Origin: Myxococcus qinghaiensis
GTDB taxonomy: Bacteria; Myxococcota; Myxococcia; Myxococcales; Myxococcaceae
Direction of reading: 5' to 3'
NCBI RefSeq assembly: GCF_024198215.1
Contig: NZ_JAKCFA010000024.1
Span: 124,001-188,000 of the forward strand
DNA: 64,000 nt
How positions within the stretch are numbered: position 1 is the first letter of the stretch; the number at the start of each line of letters is the position of its first letter. A program made the translations under genes and the position numbers. Below, in pieces: positions 41,746-50,658 of the stretch. Below the pieces are notes generated by a model that was not told the origin of the DNA, made no database searches, and worked only from the letters and a program-made list of their open reading frames with translations.

Positions 41746-44700
41746 CTAACGCGACGCCGACGCCTCCCGCCGCTCCTCCAGCTTCCGGAAGTTGTCGCCG
41801 CGCTCGCGTTCGATGCGCAGGAAGAACGGGTCGACCCCGACGTACGTCGGGCGCTCGGCCACCACGAAGGACACCTGCGTGGACGCGCCCTGGAAGCGCA
41901 GGCGCTCCACGTGCAGCGGGGCGTCCTCTCCGGAGCCATCTCGCGGGGACTCGCGGTAGACGGCGACGTCCAGGGCCTCATCCATGGGCAAAGGAACATC
42001 CTCGCTCCCCCGGCGCGCGTGCTTGGACGTCGTCACCCAGGCCGTCACCTGGAAGCGCCCATCCGCCCGAGCCTCCACCGTGGCGGCCTCCACCTTGAAG
42101 TCGTACAGGACGACCTCCTTCAACCACTGGTCGATGAGGACCACCTGCTCGGCGGACGCCTCCGCGTGCAGCGCGTCCAGCAGGTCCAACGTCGTCAGTG
42201 AACTCTCCCGCCCCTGCGCATGCAGCAGGTGGCGCAGCGCCGCGTCCAGCTTCGCCTCGCCCAGCAAGTCCCGCAGCGCGTTCATCACCAGCGCGCCCTT
42301 GCCGTAGTAGAGGTACGACTGGCCCGTGCCCTTGTAGAGCGGTGGCTCGTGCTCCACCTCCTCCGCGCGTCCCACCAGGTAGCGGTCCCGGTCGAACGCC
42401 AGCACGGGCAAGAGCGAGCGCTCGCCGTGCAGGCCCGCCAGCACCCGCTGCTCGGAGTACTTGGTCAGCGACTCCACCAGCATCGTCGCGCCCTCCACGG
42501 TGGCCGGGTCCAGCATGTGGCCCCACCACTGGTGCGCCACCTCGTGCGCCGTGCGCCGCGTCACCAGGTCCACCGCATCCGTTCCCCTCATGTCCGTGAG
42601 GAAGCCCCGGTCCTCCACGAAGTAGATGACCTGGCTCATCGCCAGCGCGCCGAAGTCCCAGTACGAGGGAATCTCCACCACGCGCAGCTGCGTGTCCGGA
42701 TAGCGGTGGAAGCGCGCGCCGAAGTCATCGAGCGAGCGCGTCATCGCGGCCACTATCGCCTTCACGTTGTAGGGGTGCGCGGGGTGGTAATACACCTCCA
42801 CGTCGACGCCCTGGTGCCGCGTCCGCTCCACCGCATAGCGGGCGGAGACGATGGCGAACATCGGCGTCATCGGCCGGTCCACGACGTAGTGGAAGTAGCG
42901 CCGACCTCCCTCGCGCCACTCCCTGCGCAGCGTCCCCGGCGCAATCGCCGTCTGGTCTTCCACCGTGGACACCGTCACGTCGAGGGTGTGCCAGGTCTGG
43001 GCCGCATGCGCAGGCGCGGCGCCGCTCTCATCCAGCGGGGGCATCCTCGGAATCTCCGGCAGGCCGAACTCCCTGCGCCGGGCCGGGTTGCCCATCTCGT
43101 ACGTGCGTCGGTAGCCCAGCGTGGGGAACGCCTCCGTCTCCCGGATGAAGGAGCCGTTCTCCACCAGTGCCAGCTCGAAGTCCCCCGCCCTCACGCCCCG
43201 CTCCTCCCGCGTGACGTCGTAGGACAGCTCCGACACGTCGCCCGGGAGCAGTGGCGACGCCCACTTGAAGCGGTACATGCCGAAGCGCTCGTCATGCGCC
43301 ACCAGCTCCGCGCCGCGCAGCGCCAGCGACACGGGCCGCGCGCTCCGGGGCACGGCGACCCACAGCGTGTCGATGGGCGACAGCGTCCGGTTCTCCAGCC
43401 GGTACGTGCCGGTGACGCGGTAGCGGCCCTCCTCCGGGAACAGGTCCACCGCGGACTTCACCGCGACGATGCTGGGGAGCGGGAGCGCCTCGTGGACCTT
43501 GTACGCGCGCTCGTAGTCCGCCTGCCACGTGGAGAACGTGTCGCGGGACTCGTAGCCATTCAGGCCGTAGGTGTCATGGAGGATGAGCCCGCCTGTGCCC
43601 AACAGCACCGCGCCACACGCCACCGCGCAGGCCAGGCCACCTCTCCCCCACCGCGACGGCAGCGCCTGGAGGCGGGCCGCCAGCCGGGGCGCCAGTCCGC
43701 GCCGCCACAGGCCCCATGTCGTCAGGGCCAGCAGTGCGGAGAAGGCGCTCCAGTACACCATGAAGGCAGTGAAGGACGCGGTCAGCGGGCCATGGCCATT
43801 CAGGTCCGTGTGAGACAGCACGGGCGCCGCTCCGAAGCGCGTCAGCGGATGCTCCAGCCCCCAGCCCGCGCCCTGGCCCGCGACGATGGCCAGCAGCAGG
43901 CTCAGCACCATGCCCACGTAGCGATGCGGGCTCACCGTCTGGATGAACAGCACCGCCACCGCGAACAGCACCAGCGGCAGCCCCGCGAAGTAGAACAGCG
44001 ACAGGTAGAGCCCCGGCTCCAGGAGCGGGTGGCCGCGCGCGAGCTGGAAGAGCACGCCCAGCACCATGGGCGTCCCCGTCAACACACCCACCAACGCCAC
44101 CAGCGCCGCGAGCTTGGACACGACGAAGACGATGCTGGAGACCGGCGTCGCGTCGAGCAGCGCGTCGAAGCGCGCCATGCGCTCGCGCCACGCCAGCTCC
44201 GCGCCGAAGTAGATGAGCACCAGCGTGCCGAGCTGGGACAGCGGCGTCCAGATGCTCTCCAGCACCCGGCCCGTGGTGGGGATGCGGCGCGTGCCGTACT
44301 CCCCTCGCCCCGCGCCCGTCACGATTTCCATGCCGACCATGAACAGCCACAGCGCCAGCAGCGCCAGGAAGGGCCAGCTTCGCAAGAGGTGCCGCAGCTC
44401 CAGCCGCGTCGCGGAGGCCAGCACCGCCCACGACGAGCCCGCCTGGGACGCGGCCTCCACGGCGACGGGCCGGTAGGGGGAGGCGGCCGTGGACTCGAGC
44501 TCCGGGGAGCGCTCGTCCCGCCGGGGCTTCACCGCCGCGCTCCGGAAGGAGAAGCGCCAGTGCACCAGGCCCAGCACGCACGCGGCGACCCCGAGCCACA
44601 GGAGCCGGTTCCAGAGCAGGTGGCCCGTCAACGAGAGCAGCCGCGTGTTGCGCTCGGCCTCCGTCCAGTAGCGCGTCTGCTCGAAGAAGGCGGACAGGCC

Positions 44701-45348
44701 GAACGGGTCCAACAGCGCCGCGCGCGCCAGGGCTTCCGGCGTCTGCGGCGTCGCGCCCGCCATCAGCGGAGAGTCCGCCCACATGGCGCCGACGATGTAG
44801 AGCGCATACACGAGGATGCCGCCGACGTAGCTGGCCAGCGTGCTGCGCGACAGCGCGGAGACGGCGAACAGCAGCGACGCGGCGAACACCACGTTGGGCA
44901 CCACGAGCACCAGCATCGCCCACAGGTAGCTCGCGACGCGCAGGGGCCCCAGCCGCTCGGGCGCCACCTCCACCACGAAGGGCGACACCATCAGCGCCAG
45001 CGCCGCCACGGCGAACACGGCGAGCGTCGCCAGCAGCGCCCCCAGGAAGCGGCCGAGCAGGTAGTCCCGCTGGGTGACGGACGTGGTGTAGAGCAGCTCC
45101 GTCATCCGGTGCTCGGCGTCGCGCTGCACGGTGTTCGCGCAGAAGATGCCCAGCACGAAGAGGGACGTGAGCGACAACAGGCCCAGCGACTGCGCCACGC
45201 TGTACGGCGAATTCACGTGGAGACCGTCACCGCCGTAGCCCGTGGCGACGAACAGGACGCCCAGCCCGAGGAAGAACGCGGACGCGGCGAAGAAGACGGC
45301 CTGGCGCGTCTGGTAGCGCCACTCGAAGTGGAGGATGCCCCGGAGCAT
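41746..45348 (-). CDS. ABC-2 permease fused to M1-family peptidase
   Basis: 1200 aa. Two ABC-2-type permease blocks (about residues 1-255 and 300-600, together about 12 helices) are followed by a soluble domain facing the periplasm with M1 gluzincin features: HEVAH at 935-939, a second Glu about 20 residues on (ATMLVESLTKYSE) and a Tyr-containing SYLYYGKGALVMNAL. The M1 N-terminal beta domain is at ~650-800. Fusions of this kind occur in Bacteroidetes and myxobacteria; substrates are unknown. ATG 45348 is used; the frame open further upstream is antisense. 14 bp after the ATPase gene. Confidence 0.88.
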   Translation of the reverse strand: MLRGILHFEWRYQTRQAVFFAASAFFLGLGVLFVATGYGGDGLHVNSPYSVAQSLGLLSLTSLFVLGIFCANTVQRDAEHRMTELLYTTSVTQRDYLLGRFLGALLATLAVFAVAALALMVSPFVVEVAPERLGPLRVASYLWAMLVLVVPNVVFAASLLFAVSALSRSTLASYVGGILVYALYIVGAMWADSPLMAGATPQTPEALARAALLDPFGLSAFFEQTRYWTEAERNTRLLSLTGHLLWNRLLWLGVAACVLGLVHWRFSFRSAAVKPRRDERSPELESTAASPYRPVAVEAASQAGSSWAVLASATRLELRHLLRSWPFLALLALWLFMVGMEIVTGAGRGEYGTRRIPTTGRVLESIWTPLSQLGTLVLIYFGAELAWRERMARFDALLDATPVSSIVFVVSKLAALVALVGVLTGTPMVLGVLFQLARGHPLLEPGLYLSLFYFAGLPLVLFAVAVLFIQTVSPHRYVGMVLSLLLAIVAGQGAGWGLEHPLTRFGAAPVLSHTDLNGHGPLTASFTAFMVYWSAFSALLALTTWGLWRRGLAPRLAARLQALPSRWGRGGLACAVACGAVLLGTGGLILHDTYGLNGYESRDTFSTWQADYERAYKVHEALPLPSIVAVKSAVDLFPEEGRYRVTGTYRLENRTLSPIDTLWVAVPRSARPVSLALRGAELVAHDERFGMYRFKWASPLLPGDVSELSYDVTREERGVRAGDFELALVENGSFIRETEAFPTLGYRRTYEMGNPARRREFGLPEIPRMPPLDESGAAPAHAAQTWHTLDVTVSTVEDQTAIAPGTLRREWREGGRRYFHYVVDRPMTPMFAIVSARYAVERTRHQGVDVEVYYHPAHPYNVKAIVAAMTRSLDDFGARFHRYPDTQLRVVEIPSYWDFGALAMSQVIYFVEDRGFLTDMRGTDAVDLVTRRTAHEVAHQWWGHMLDPATVEGATMLVESLTKYSEQRVLAGLHGERSLLPVLAFDRDRYLVGRAEEVEHEPPLYKGTGQSYLYYGKGALVMNALRDLLGEAKLDAALRHLLHAQGRESSLTTLDLLDALHAEASAEQVVLIDQWLKEVVLYDFKVEAATVEARADGRFQVTAWVTTSKHARRGSEDVPLPMDEALDVAVYRESPRDGSGEDAPLHVERLRFQGASTQVSFVVAERPTYVGVDPFFLRIERERGDNFRKLEERREASASR

Positions 45349-45362
45349 GGCGTGTCCTTGCC

Positions 45363-46238
45363 CTACGCCGCGCGCCGGTGGGACAGCGTGGAGAAGTAGA
45401 CGTCCTCCAGGTCGGGCGCCACCGGCTCGAAGCCCTCCTCCGGCCGTGCGTCCGCGAGCACGTGCACGCGCGTGCGGCCCGCCTGCAGTTGCGTGGACAA
45501 CAATGGGAACGCAGCGCGGTAGCGCTCCACCGTCCCCCTCTCCACCGTCTTGCGCCACACCCGCCCTTGCAGGGACGCCACCAGCGCCTCGGGCGCCCCC
45601 TCGCACAGCACCCGCCCGTCGCAGAGGATGGCCATGCGCGGACACAGCTGGCGCACGTCCTCGACGATGTGCGTGGAGAGCAACACGACGACGTGCTCCC
45701 CCACCTCGCCCAGCAGGTTGTGGAAGCGCTGGCGCTCCTCCGGGTCCAGGCCCGCGGTGGGCTCGTCCACGATGAGCAGCCGGGGGCTGCCCAGCAGCGC
45801 CTGGGCGATGCCGAAGCGCTGCCGCATGCCGCCGGAGAAGCCGCTCACGGCCTTCTTGCGGTGGGCGTGGAGGTTCGTCAGGTGCAGCAGCGCGTCCACC
45901 TGCTCCCGGCGCTCCTTGGCGCGCGTCAGGCCCTTGAGCAGGCCCAGGTGGTTGAGCAGCTCCACGGCGGACACTCCCGGGTACACGCCGAAGTCCTGGG
46001 GCAGGTAGCCCAGGTGCCGCCGGTGGGCCTGCGGCTGGGCGAGCACGTCCAGCCCGTCGAAGACGACCTGCCCGGAGTCAGGCGCCTGCAGCGTGGCGAG
46101 GATGCGCATCAGCGTGGACTTGCCCGCGCCGTTCGGCCCGAGCAGGCCGAAGAGTCCTCGTTCGATGGTCAGGTCGACGCCCTGGAGGGCTCGAACCCCA
46201 TTGGGATACGACTTCGAGACAGCGGAGATTCGCAGCAT
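45363..46238 (-). CDS. ABC transporter ATP-binding protein
   Basis: 291 aa. Walker A GPNGAGKST (34-42), Q-loop in YLPQDFGVYPG, signature FSGGMRQR, Walker B LLIVDEP with TAGLDPEE, and H-loop STHIVED. Drives the ABC-2/M1 fusion protein encoded 14 bp downstream. C-terminal ~80 residues are an added domain after the nucleotide-binding fold. The operon is these two genes only. Confidence 0.93.
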   Translation of the reverse strand: MLRISAVSKSYPNGVRALQGVDLTIERGLFGLLGPNGAGKSTLMRILATLQAPDSGQVVFDGLDVLAQPQAHRRHLGYLPQDFGVYPGVSAVELLNHLGLLKGLTRAKERREQVDALLHLTNLHAHRKKAVSGFSGGMRQRFGIAQALLGSPRLLIVDEPTAGLDPEERQRFHNLLGEVGEHVVVLLSTHIVEDVRQLCPRMAILCDGRVLCEGAPEALVASLQGRVWRKTVERGTVERYRAAFPLLSTQLQAGRTRVHVLADARPEEGFEPVAPDLEDVYFSTLSHRRAA

Positions 46239-46336
46239 GGGGAGCGCGGTGGGGCGGTAGGGATGACCGCCTTGCTACGCTCCGGCTCCCCGAGCGATTG
46301 CAGCACCGTGGAGCAGACAGGCCCCCGCGTCACTCC

Positions 46337-46540
46337 CTAGATAGGGCGGACGTTCGAGGCCTGAAGGCCCTTGGGCCCCTTCTGCACGTCGAACTCCACC
46401 TTCTGCCCCTCCGTCAAGGTGCGGTGCCCATCCGTCTGGATGGCGGTGTGGTGGCAGAACACGTCAGCGCCGCCGTCATCCTGCGCGAGAAAGCCAAAAC
46501 CCTTCGCGTCGTTGAACCACTTCACGGTACCCGTCGCCAT
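46337..46540 (-). CDS. Cold-shock protein (CspA family)
   Basis: 67-aa single cold-shock domain. RNP1 is KGFGFL and RNP2 region VFCHHTAI, after TGTVKWFNDA. Binds single-stranded RNA/DNA as a chaperone. Compared with the paralogue at 47014-47220 it differs at about ten positions, showing a tandem-type duplication around a small gene. ATG 46540 is the family start; an in-frame upstream start adds only three residues. Confidence 0.95.
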   Translation of the reverse strand: MATGTVKWFNDAKGFGFLAQDDGGADVFCHHTAIQTDGHRTLTEGQKVEFDVQKGPKGLQASNVRPI

Positions 46541-46711
46541 ACGCGGCATCCTCCCTGTCGCGACCTTTGCGTCGCCACATGCCCGGAAAGTGGCATGGGG
46601 GACGACGCGTAGCCCGGACCCGAAGCGCCTGTCGACGGGCGACGCTCGCGACTATCCACCGGTGAGCTTTCGGGGAACCCAGGGCGTCACCCCGGAGACG
46701 GGATACAACAA

Positions 46712-46739
46712 GGCCCACCACGGTGCTTCGTGGTGGGCC
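46712..46739 (-). terminator. Rho-independent terminator after the small basic gene
   Basis: Perfect 11-bp stem GGCCCACCACG / CGTGGTGGGCC with a 6-nt loop; on the minus strand it is followed by TTGTTGTAT. It begins 17 bp after the stop of the 60-aa protein gene. Confidence 0.8.
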
Positions 46740-46755
46740 CGACTGCGGTGGGGAC

Positions 46756-46938
46756 CTAGTACTCCACAACCGGCTGCGGACCGGGAATGATGTCCGCGAT
46801 GTCCGGGTCCACTTCACCAGGCTGGCGGGGCGTCTTGTCCCCCTTGTCCTTCTTGCGCTGCTCGCGCTTGGCATCCTTTTCCTGCTGATGCTGCTTGCGC
46901 GCCTGCTCTTTCTGACGCTTCGTCGACCTTCCTTGCAT
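46756..46938 (-). CDS. Small, highly charged basic protein between two csp genes
   Basis: 60 aa. Residues 1-40 are almost all Lys/Arg/Gln/Glu (QGRSTKRQKEQARKQ and onward), likely one long helix that could bind nucleic acid; the C-terminal 20 residues (VDPDIADIIPGPQPVVEY) are acidic/hydrophobic. A strong Shine-Dalgarno (AGGAGGGAGG) precedes ATG 46938, and a hairpin terminator follows the stop. I do not recognise a family. Same strand as both cold-shock genes, but each seems to have its own terminator. Confidence 0.75.
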   Translation of the reverse strand: MQGRSTKRQKEQARKQHQQEKDAKREQRKKDKGDKTPRQPGEVDPDIADIIPGPQPVVEY

Positions 46939-46962
46939 GTCGCCTCCCTCCTGAAAGCAAAA

Positions 46963-46991
46963 GCCCGACCTCACTCAAAAGGAGACCGGGC
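46963..46991 (-). terminator. Rho-independent terminator after the upstream csp gene
   Basis: Interrupted stem GCCCG-A-CCT paired with AGG-AGAC-CGGGC; on the minus strand followed by TTTTGCTTT. Lies 23 bp after the stop of the csp gene at 47014-47220 and just before the small basic gene, so that gene probably has its own promoter or depends on read-through. Confidence 0.65.
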
Positions 46992-47013
46992 ATGAGTGCT
47001 GGAGCGGACGCGC

Positions 47014-47220
47014 TCAGCCGATCGGACGAACGTTCGAGGCCTGGAGTCCCTTGGGCCCCTTCTGCACTTCGAACTCCACCTTCTGACCCTCGGCCAGGGT
47101 CCGGAAACCGTCCGCCTGGATGGCGGTGTGGTGGCAGAACACGTCAGGGCCGCCATTATCCTGCGCGATGAAGCCAAAGCCCTTCGCGTCGTTGAACCAC
47201 TTCACGGAACCAGTCGCCAT
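47014..47220 (-). CDS. Cold-shock protein (CspA family)
   Basis: 68-aa cold-shock domain protein: SVKWFNDAKGFGFIAQDNGG, RNP2 VFCHHTAI, ending QASNVRPIG. Same role as its neighbour at 46337. Leader upstream is about 60 nt if the proposed promoter is right and contains a stem-loop (CACCCC / GGGGTG at 47261-47278), which might be a temperature-responsive structure as in other csp mRNAs. Confidence 0.95.
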   Translation of the reverse strand: MATGSVKWFNDAKGFGFIAQDNGGPDVFCHHTAIQADGFRTLAEGQKVEFEVQKGPKGLQASNVRPIG

Positions 47221-47286
47221 ATGCGTCTTCTTTCGTCTTGCGGCAGTCGAGGCCGCCTTCCACCCCGAACCTGGGGTGCCGGACTG

Positions 47287-47315
47287 CCTCTAGCCTGATA
47301 GGAGGCCTCTGTCAT
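47287..47315 (-). promoter_or_regulatory. Candidate promoter of the upstream csp gene
   Basis: On the minus strand ATGACA (47315-47310), 17-bp spacer, TAGAGG (47292-47287). A fair -35 (5/6 to TTGACA), weak -10. It fits a ~60-nt leader. The 47316-47570 stretch upstream holds no gene I can support; it is less GC-rich near 47380-47400. Confidence 0.35.
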
Positions 47316-47570
47316 CACATCCAGGCCTCGAAAAACCAACCTACCCCAACCCCGCGCGGAACAACGCACGAGCTACCCGAACAATTCTCGTTTCAGTTTA
47401 ACGGTGGGCGCTCCCCTCCGCTGTATTCCGGAAGGTGAGAAGACCCCGCATCCAGCCTCTGACAGAGCGCCCACGGGCAGGCGGGCAACACCCCCGCGCC
47501 CCCCCTGGTTTCCGGGCGGCCCCCGTCATGCCTGGACCCGGGCACGGCGTCCACCCCGATTGTGAAGGAC

Positions 47571-47807
47571 TCAACGGCGCGTCCGTGGGGAGAGCGCGTC
47601 CAGCAGTCCGCGCTTGGAGCCGAAGTGGTAGCGCGGCGCGCCGCGTCCCACGTGCGCGCGGCGGGCCACGGCCGCGAGCGTCAGCGCCTCCAGGCCCCGC
47701 TCCCGGACGAGCTGCTCGGCCACGCGCAAGAGCCGTGCGCGCATTCCCTCCTCGATTCTGGCGCGCGGCGGCGCGACGATGAGGTGAAACCAGGGCCACC
47801 CCAGCAT
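47571..47807 (-). pseudogene. TetR-family remnant (DNA-binding domain only)
   Basis: 78-aa frame whose core, RARLLRVAEQLVRERGLEALTLAAVARRAHVGRGAPRYHFGSKRGLLDAL (given as a pattern: helix, HTH, then YHFGSK), is a good TetR N-terminal domain. A stop follows LSPRTRR, and no ligand-binding half is seen in any frame downstream. It looks like a truncated gene, though a small stand-alone HTH cannot be excluded. Start unclear; ATG 47807 or ATG 47744. Confidence 0.6.
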
Positions 47808-47972
47808 GACGTTCCCCCTTCTCCTGCTTCAGGCCGCCGGACCCAGGGCGGACCCCGGCCGCGACTCGGACCAAGGCCGTCACGTAACCTGCTTGCGGAT
47901 GTTTCCAACAGTGATGGCTCGTGATTCCAAACATCACCGGTGTGAATCCTCCAGCGCTGGGGCGCGCGGGGC

Positions 47973-49511
47973 ATGACGCCCTCGAGACCCGGCGTGAAGG
48001 GAGCGGCCCGCCAGCGGAGGTCGCGCAAGCGGCCGGCGGTCATGGCGGCGACCTCGCTGGTGTTGGACGCCACTTCGGGCGGCTCGCTCCAGACGCAGCT
48101 GGTGGAGGCGCTGCGCGCGGCCATCGTCGCCGGGAGGCTGGGCCCGGGCATGCGGCTGGTGTCCACGCGCGCGCTGGCGGAGCAGTTGGACCTGTCCCGC
48201 AACACGGTGCTCAACGCGTACTCGCGGCTCCTGTCGGAGGGCTATCTGGAGGGCCAGCCCGGCTCGGGCACGTATGTGGCGAAGGAGCTGCCGGAGCGGC
48301 TGCATGCCTCGCGACACGCACGGGCGCAGGTGGCCGCGCCGAAGCACACGCCGGGCATCTCCCAGCGCGGGCTCGCGGTGGCGCGGCTGACGGACCTGCG
48401 CATCGCCGCGCCCGGCATCCCCGCCAGTCGGATGGCGTTCCGCATGGGCACGCCGTCGGTGGATGCCTTCCCCAGTGACTTGTGGGGACGGCTGCTGCAC
48501 ACGCGCTGGCGGCGCTCGTGGGGGGACTTGCTCAAGCGCGCGGAGCCCGCGGGCCATGGCCCCCTGCGGCGCGCCGTCGCGGACTACCTGGCGACGTCGC
48601 GGGGTGTGCGGTGTGTCCCGGAGCAGGTCATCATCGTCAACGGCGCTCAGCAGGCGATGAGCCTGGCGGCGCAGGTGCTGTTGGACCCGGGCGACGCCGC
48701 GTGGGTGGAGGACCCGGGCTACTTCGCCAGCCGGGGCGCGCTCATCGCCGCGGGCGCCACGCTGGTGCCGGTGCCCGTGGACGCCGAGGGCCTGGACGTG
48801 GAGGCCGGCATGCGGCTGCGGCCCGACGCGCGGCTGGCCATCGTCACCCCGGCCCACCACTTCCCGCTGGGCGTGGCGATGAGCGAGGCGCGGCGGCAGG
48901 CGCTGCTCGCGTGGGCCGCGCGCTCGGATGCGTGGATTGTCGAGGACGACTACGACAGCGAGTTCCGCTACGTGGGCCGGCCGCTGCCCGCGCTCCAGGG
49001 GCTCTCGCCGGACGCGCGGGTCATCTACATCGGCACGTTCAGCAAGGTGGTGTCCCCGGCGCTGCGGGTGGGCTACCTGGTGGTGCCGGAGTCGCTGGTG
49101 GAGGCCTTCAGCGCGGCGCGGCGCTTCGCCGACGGCCACACGCCCATCGTCGAGCAGTCGGTGCTCGCGGACTTCCTGGATGGGGGCCACTTCAGCCGCC
49201 ACGTGCGCCGCATGCGCGTGCTGTACGGCGACCGCCAGGAGGCCCTCGTCGAAGCGGCCCGGCGCGAGCTGCGGGGGCGGCTGGACGTGTCCCCCCTCCA
49301 CACGGGCATGCACCTGGTGGGCTGGCTGCCGGAGGGCGTGGATGACCGCCAGGCCTCCGCGCGAGGCATCGAGGCCGGGGTGATGACGATGCCCCTGTCC
49401 GCCTTCCGTCTCGAGTCCTCGGGCCCCGGGGCGCTCCTGCTCGGCTACGCGTGTGTGCCCGAGAAGGAAATCGAAGAGGGTGTGCGCCTCATCGCGCGCG
49501 CCCTGAGCTGA
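47973..49511 (+). CDS. MocR/PdxR-type regulator (GntR HTH + aminotransferase fold)
   Basis: 512 aa. N-terminal GntR winged helix (LQTQLVEALRAAIVAGRLGPG, LSRNTVLNAYSRLLSEGYLEGQPGSGTYV), then a class I aminotransferase-like domain with NGAQQAMSLAAQVLLDPGD, IVEDDYDSEFRY and the PLP lysine region YIGTFSKVVSPALRVGY. MocR proteins use PLP or an amino-compound adduct as effector. Downstream at 161 bp lies an AhpD-like gene, a recurrent partner; three direct repeats in the gap are likely its sites. Start ATG 47973 or ATG 48042. Confidence 0.9.
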   Translation: MTPSRPGVKGAARQRRSRKRPAVMAATSLVLDATSGGSLQTQLVEALRAAIVAGRLGPGMRLVSTRALAEQLDLSRNTVLNAYSRLLSEGYLEGQPGSGTYVAKELPERLHASRHARAQVAAPKHTPGISQRGLAVARLTDLRIAAPGIPASRMAFRMGTPSVDAFPSDLWGRLLHTRWRRSWGDLLKRAEPAGHGPLRRAVADYLATSRGVRCVPEQVIIVNGAQQAMSLAAQVLLDPGDAAWVEDPGYFASRGALIAAGATLVPVPVDAEGLDVEAGMRLRPDARLAIVTPAHHFPLGVAMSEARRQALLAWAARSDAWIVEDDYDSEFRYVGRPLPALQGLSPDARVIYIGTFSKVVSPALRVGYLVVPESLVEAFSAARRFADGHTPIVEQSVLADFLDGGHFSRHVRRMRVLYGDRQEALVEAARRELRGRLDVSPLHTGMHLVGWLPEGVDDRQASARGIEAGVMTMPLSAFRLESSGPGALLLGYACVPEKEIEEGVRLIARALS

Positions 49512-49537
49512 ACAGAGCCCTGCCTCGTCTGACTGGG

Positions 49538-49593
49538 AAGTGGCCCCCACGCGGGCCCGAAGTGGCACCATCGAACGGTGCGCGAGTGGCCCT
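49538..49593 (+). promoter_or_regulatory. Three direct repeats, probable MocR operator
   Basis: AAGTGGCCCC (49538), AAGTGGCACC (49560) and GAGTGGCCCT (49584), starts 22 and 24 bp apart, i.e. on about the same DNA face. They lie 80-135 bp before the AhpD-like start. MocR-family regulators bind spaced direct repeats. Confidence 0.6.
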
Positions 49594-49672
49594 CGCGCGG
49601 GATGACCGCCCCGGTTACTTCACGCCTCAGCGATGGGGACACGAGGTCCCTCTCGGAAGGAGACGAAAGACC

Positions 49673-50149
49673 ATGGAAGCCCAGCGTTTCGATACCGCGA
49701 AGGTCGCCCCCGGCATCTACACCGCGATGATGGGGCTGGAGAAGTACCTGCACCAGTGCGGGCTGGAGGTGGGCCTGCTGCACCTCATCAAGCTGCGCGC
49801 CTCGCAGCTCAACGGCTGCGCGTACTGCATCGACATGCACTGGAAGGACCTGCGTGCCATTGGCGAGACGGAGCAGCGCCTCTATGGGCTGGATGCGTGG
49901 GAGGAGAGCCCCTACTACTCGGCGCGGGAGCGCGCGGCCCTGGCCTGGACGGAGGCCGTCACCGACTTGAAGCACGGCCACGTGTCCGCCGCCGTACACG
50001 AGGCGGTGAAGCCGCACTTCACGGACAAGGAGCTGGCGGACCTCACCGGCGCGGTGGCCACCATCAACGCGTGGAACCGGCTGGCCATCGCCGCGCGCTC
50101 GGTGCCCGGCGCCTACCAGCCTCCGAAGTCGGCGCAGAAGGGGGGCTGA
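49673..50149 (+). CDS. Carboxymuconolactone decarboxylase/AhpD-like protein
   Basis: 158 aa all-helical protein of the CMD family with the AhpD-type redox motif CAYCIDMH (C49, C52, H56). Despite the family name, the Cys pair argues for a thiol peroxidase or disulfide role. Later motif ALAWTEAVTDL and AVATINAWNRLAIAARSVPG are typical. ATG 49673 has GGAAGGAGA about 11 nt upstream. Probable target of the MocR regulator upstream. Confidence 0.9.
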   Translation: MEAQRFDTAKVAPGIYTAMMGLEKYLHQCGLEVGLLHLIKLRASQLNGCAYCIDMHWKDLRAIGETEQRLYGLDAWEESPYYSARERAALAWTEAVTDLKHGHVSAAVHEAVKPHFTDKELADLTGAVATINAWNRLAIAARSVPGAYQPPKSAQKGG

Positions 50150-50213
50150 GGTTCGCGGGCGCCGCCCGGGTGTATCGACGCGGGCCCGGGCGAAGCATTA
50201 CTGTCCGGGGCTC

Positions 50214-50642
50214 ATGGCGGACACCCGACAGAAGGCTCCTCCCACGCACTTCACCGAGCGGGAGGCCGCGGAGATCATCCGCGAGGCCAGCGCTCATGCG
50301 CTCGCGAGTCGCGAGCCGGCGCGGACGCTGACCCGTGAGGAAGTGCTCGCCATGGCGCGGGAGATGGGCCTGAGCGAGGCGGCCGTGGAGGTCGCCCTGG
50401 TCTCCCGCGCCCAGAAGGAGCAGAACCAGCGCAAGGACCGCAAGGAGCTCCTGGGCCTCGCGACGCACGGCCTCAGCTACACCATCGTCATCGGCGGGCT
50501 CACGCTGATAGACCTCTTCTCCGGCCCTGGCTGGTGGGTGCACTGGCCCGCACTGGGCTGGGGCATGGGGCTGGCGTTCCATGCCATGGCCACGGTGATG
50601 GAGATGGCCAAACGCGAGCTGAAGGTGGAGGACGACGAGTAG
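50214..50642 (+). CDS. 2TM-domain protein
   Basis: 142 aa. N-terminal 70 residues are a helical region (FTEREAAEIIREASAHAL, LTREEVLAMAREMGLSEAAVEVAL) followed by a basic linker and a two-helix membrane hairpin (LATHGLSYTIVIGGLTLIDLF; WWVHWPALGWGMGLAFHAMATV) as in the 2TM family. Function unknown. It converges on the next gene, 16 bp away, with a small CCGCG/CGCGG hairpin between stops (50643-50657). Confidence 0.7.
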   Translation: MADTRQKAPPTHFTEREAAEIIREASAHALASREPARTLTREEVLAMAREMGLSEAAVEVALVSRAQKEQNQRKDRKELLGLATHGLSYTIVIGGLTLIDLFSGPGWWVHWPALGWGMGLAFHAMATVMEMAKRELKVEDDE

Positions 50643-50658
50643 CCGCGAGGGCCGCGGT

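Noticed and set aside
42220..45399. 1059-codon plus-strand frame
   Set aside because: Antisense shadow of the ABC-2/M1 fusion, which has clear helices and HEVAH.
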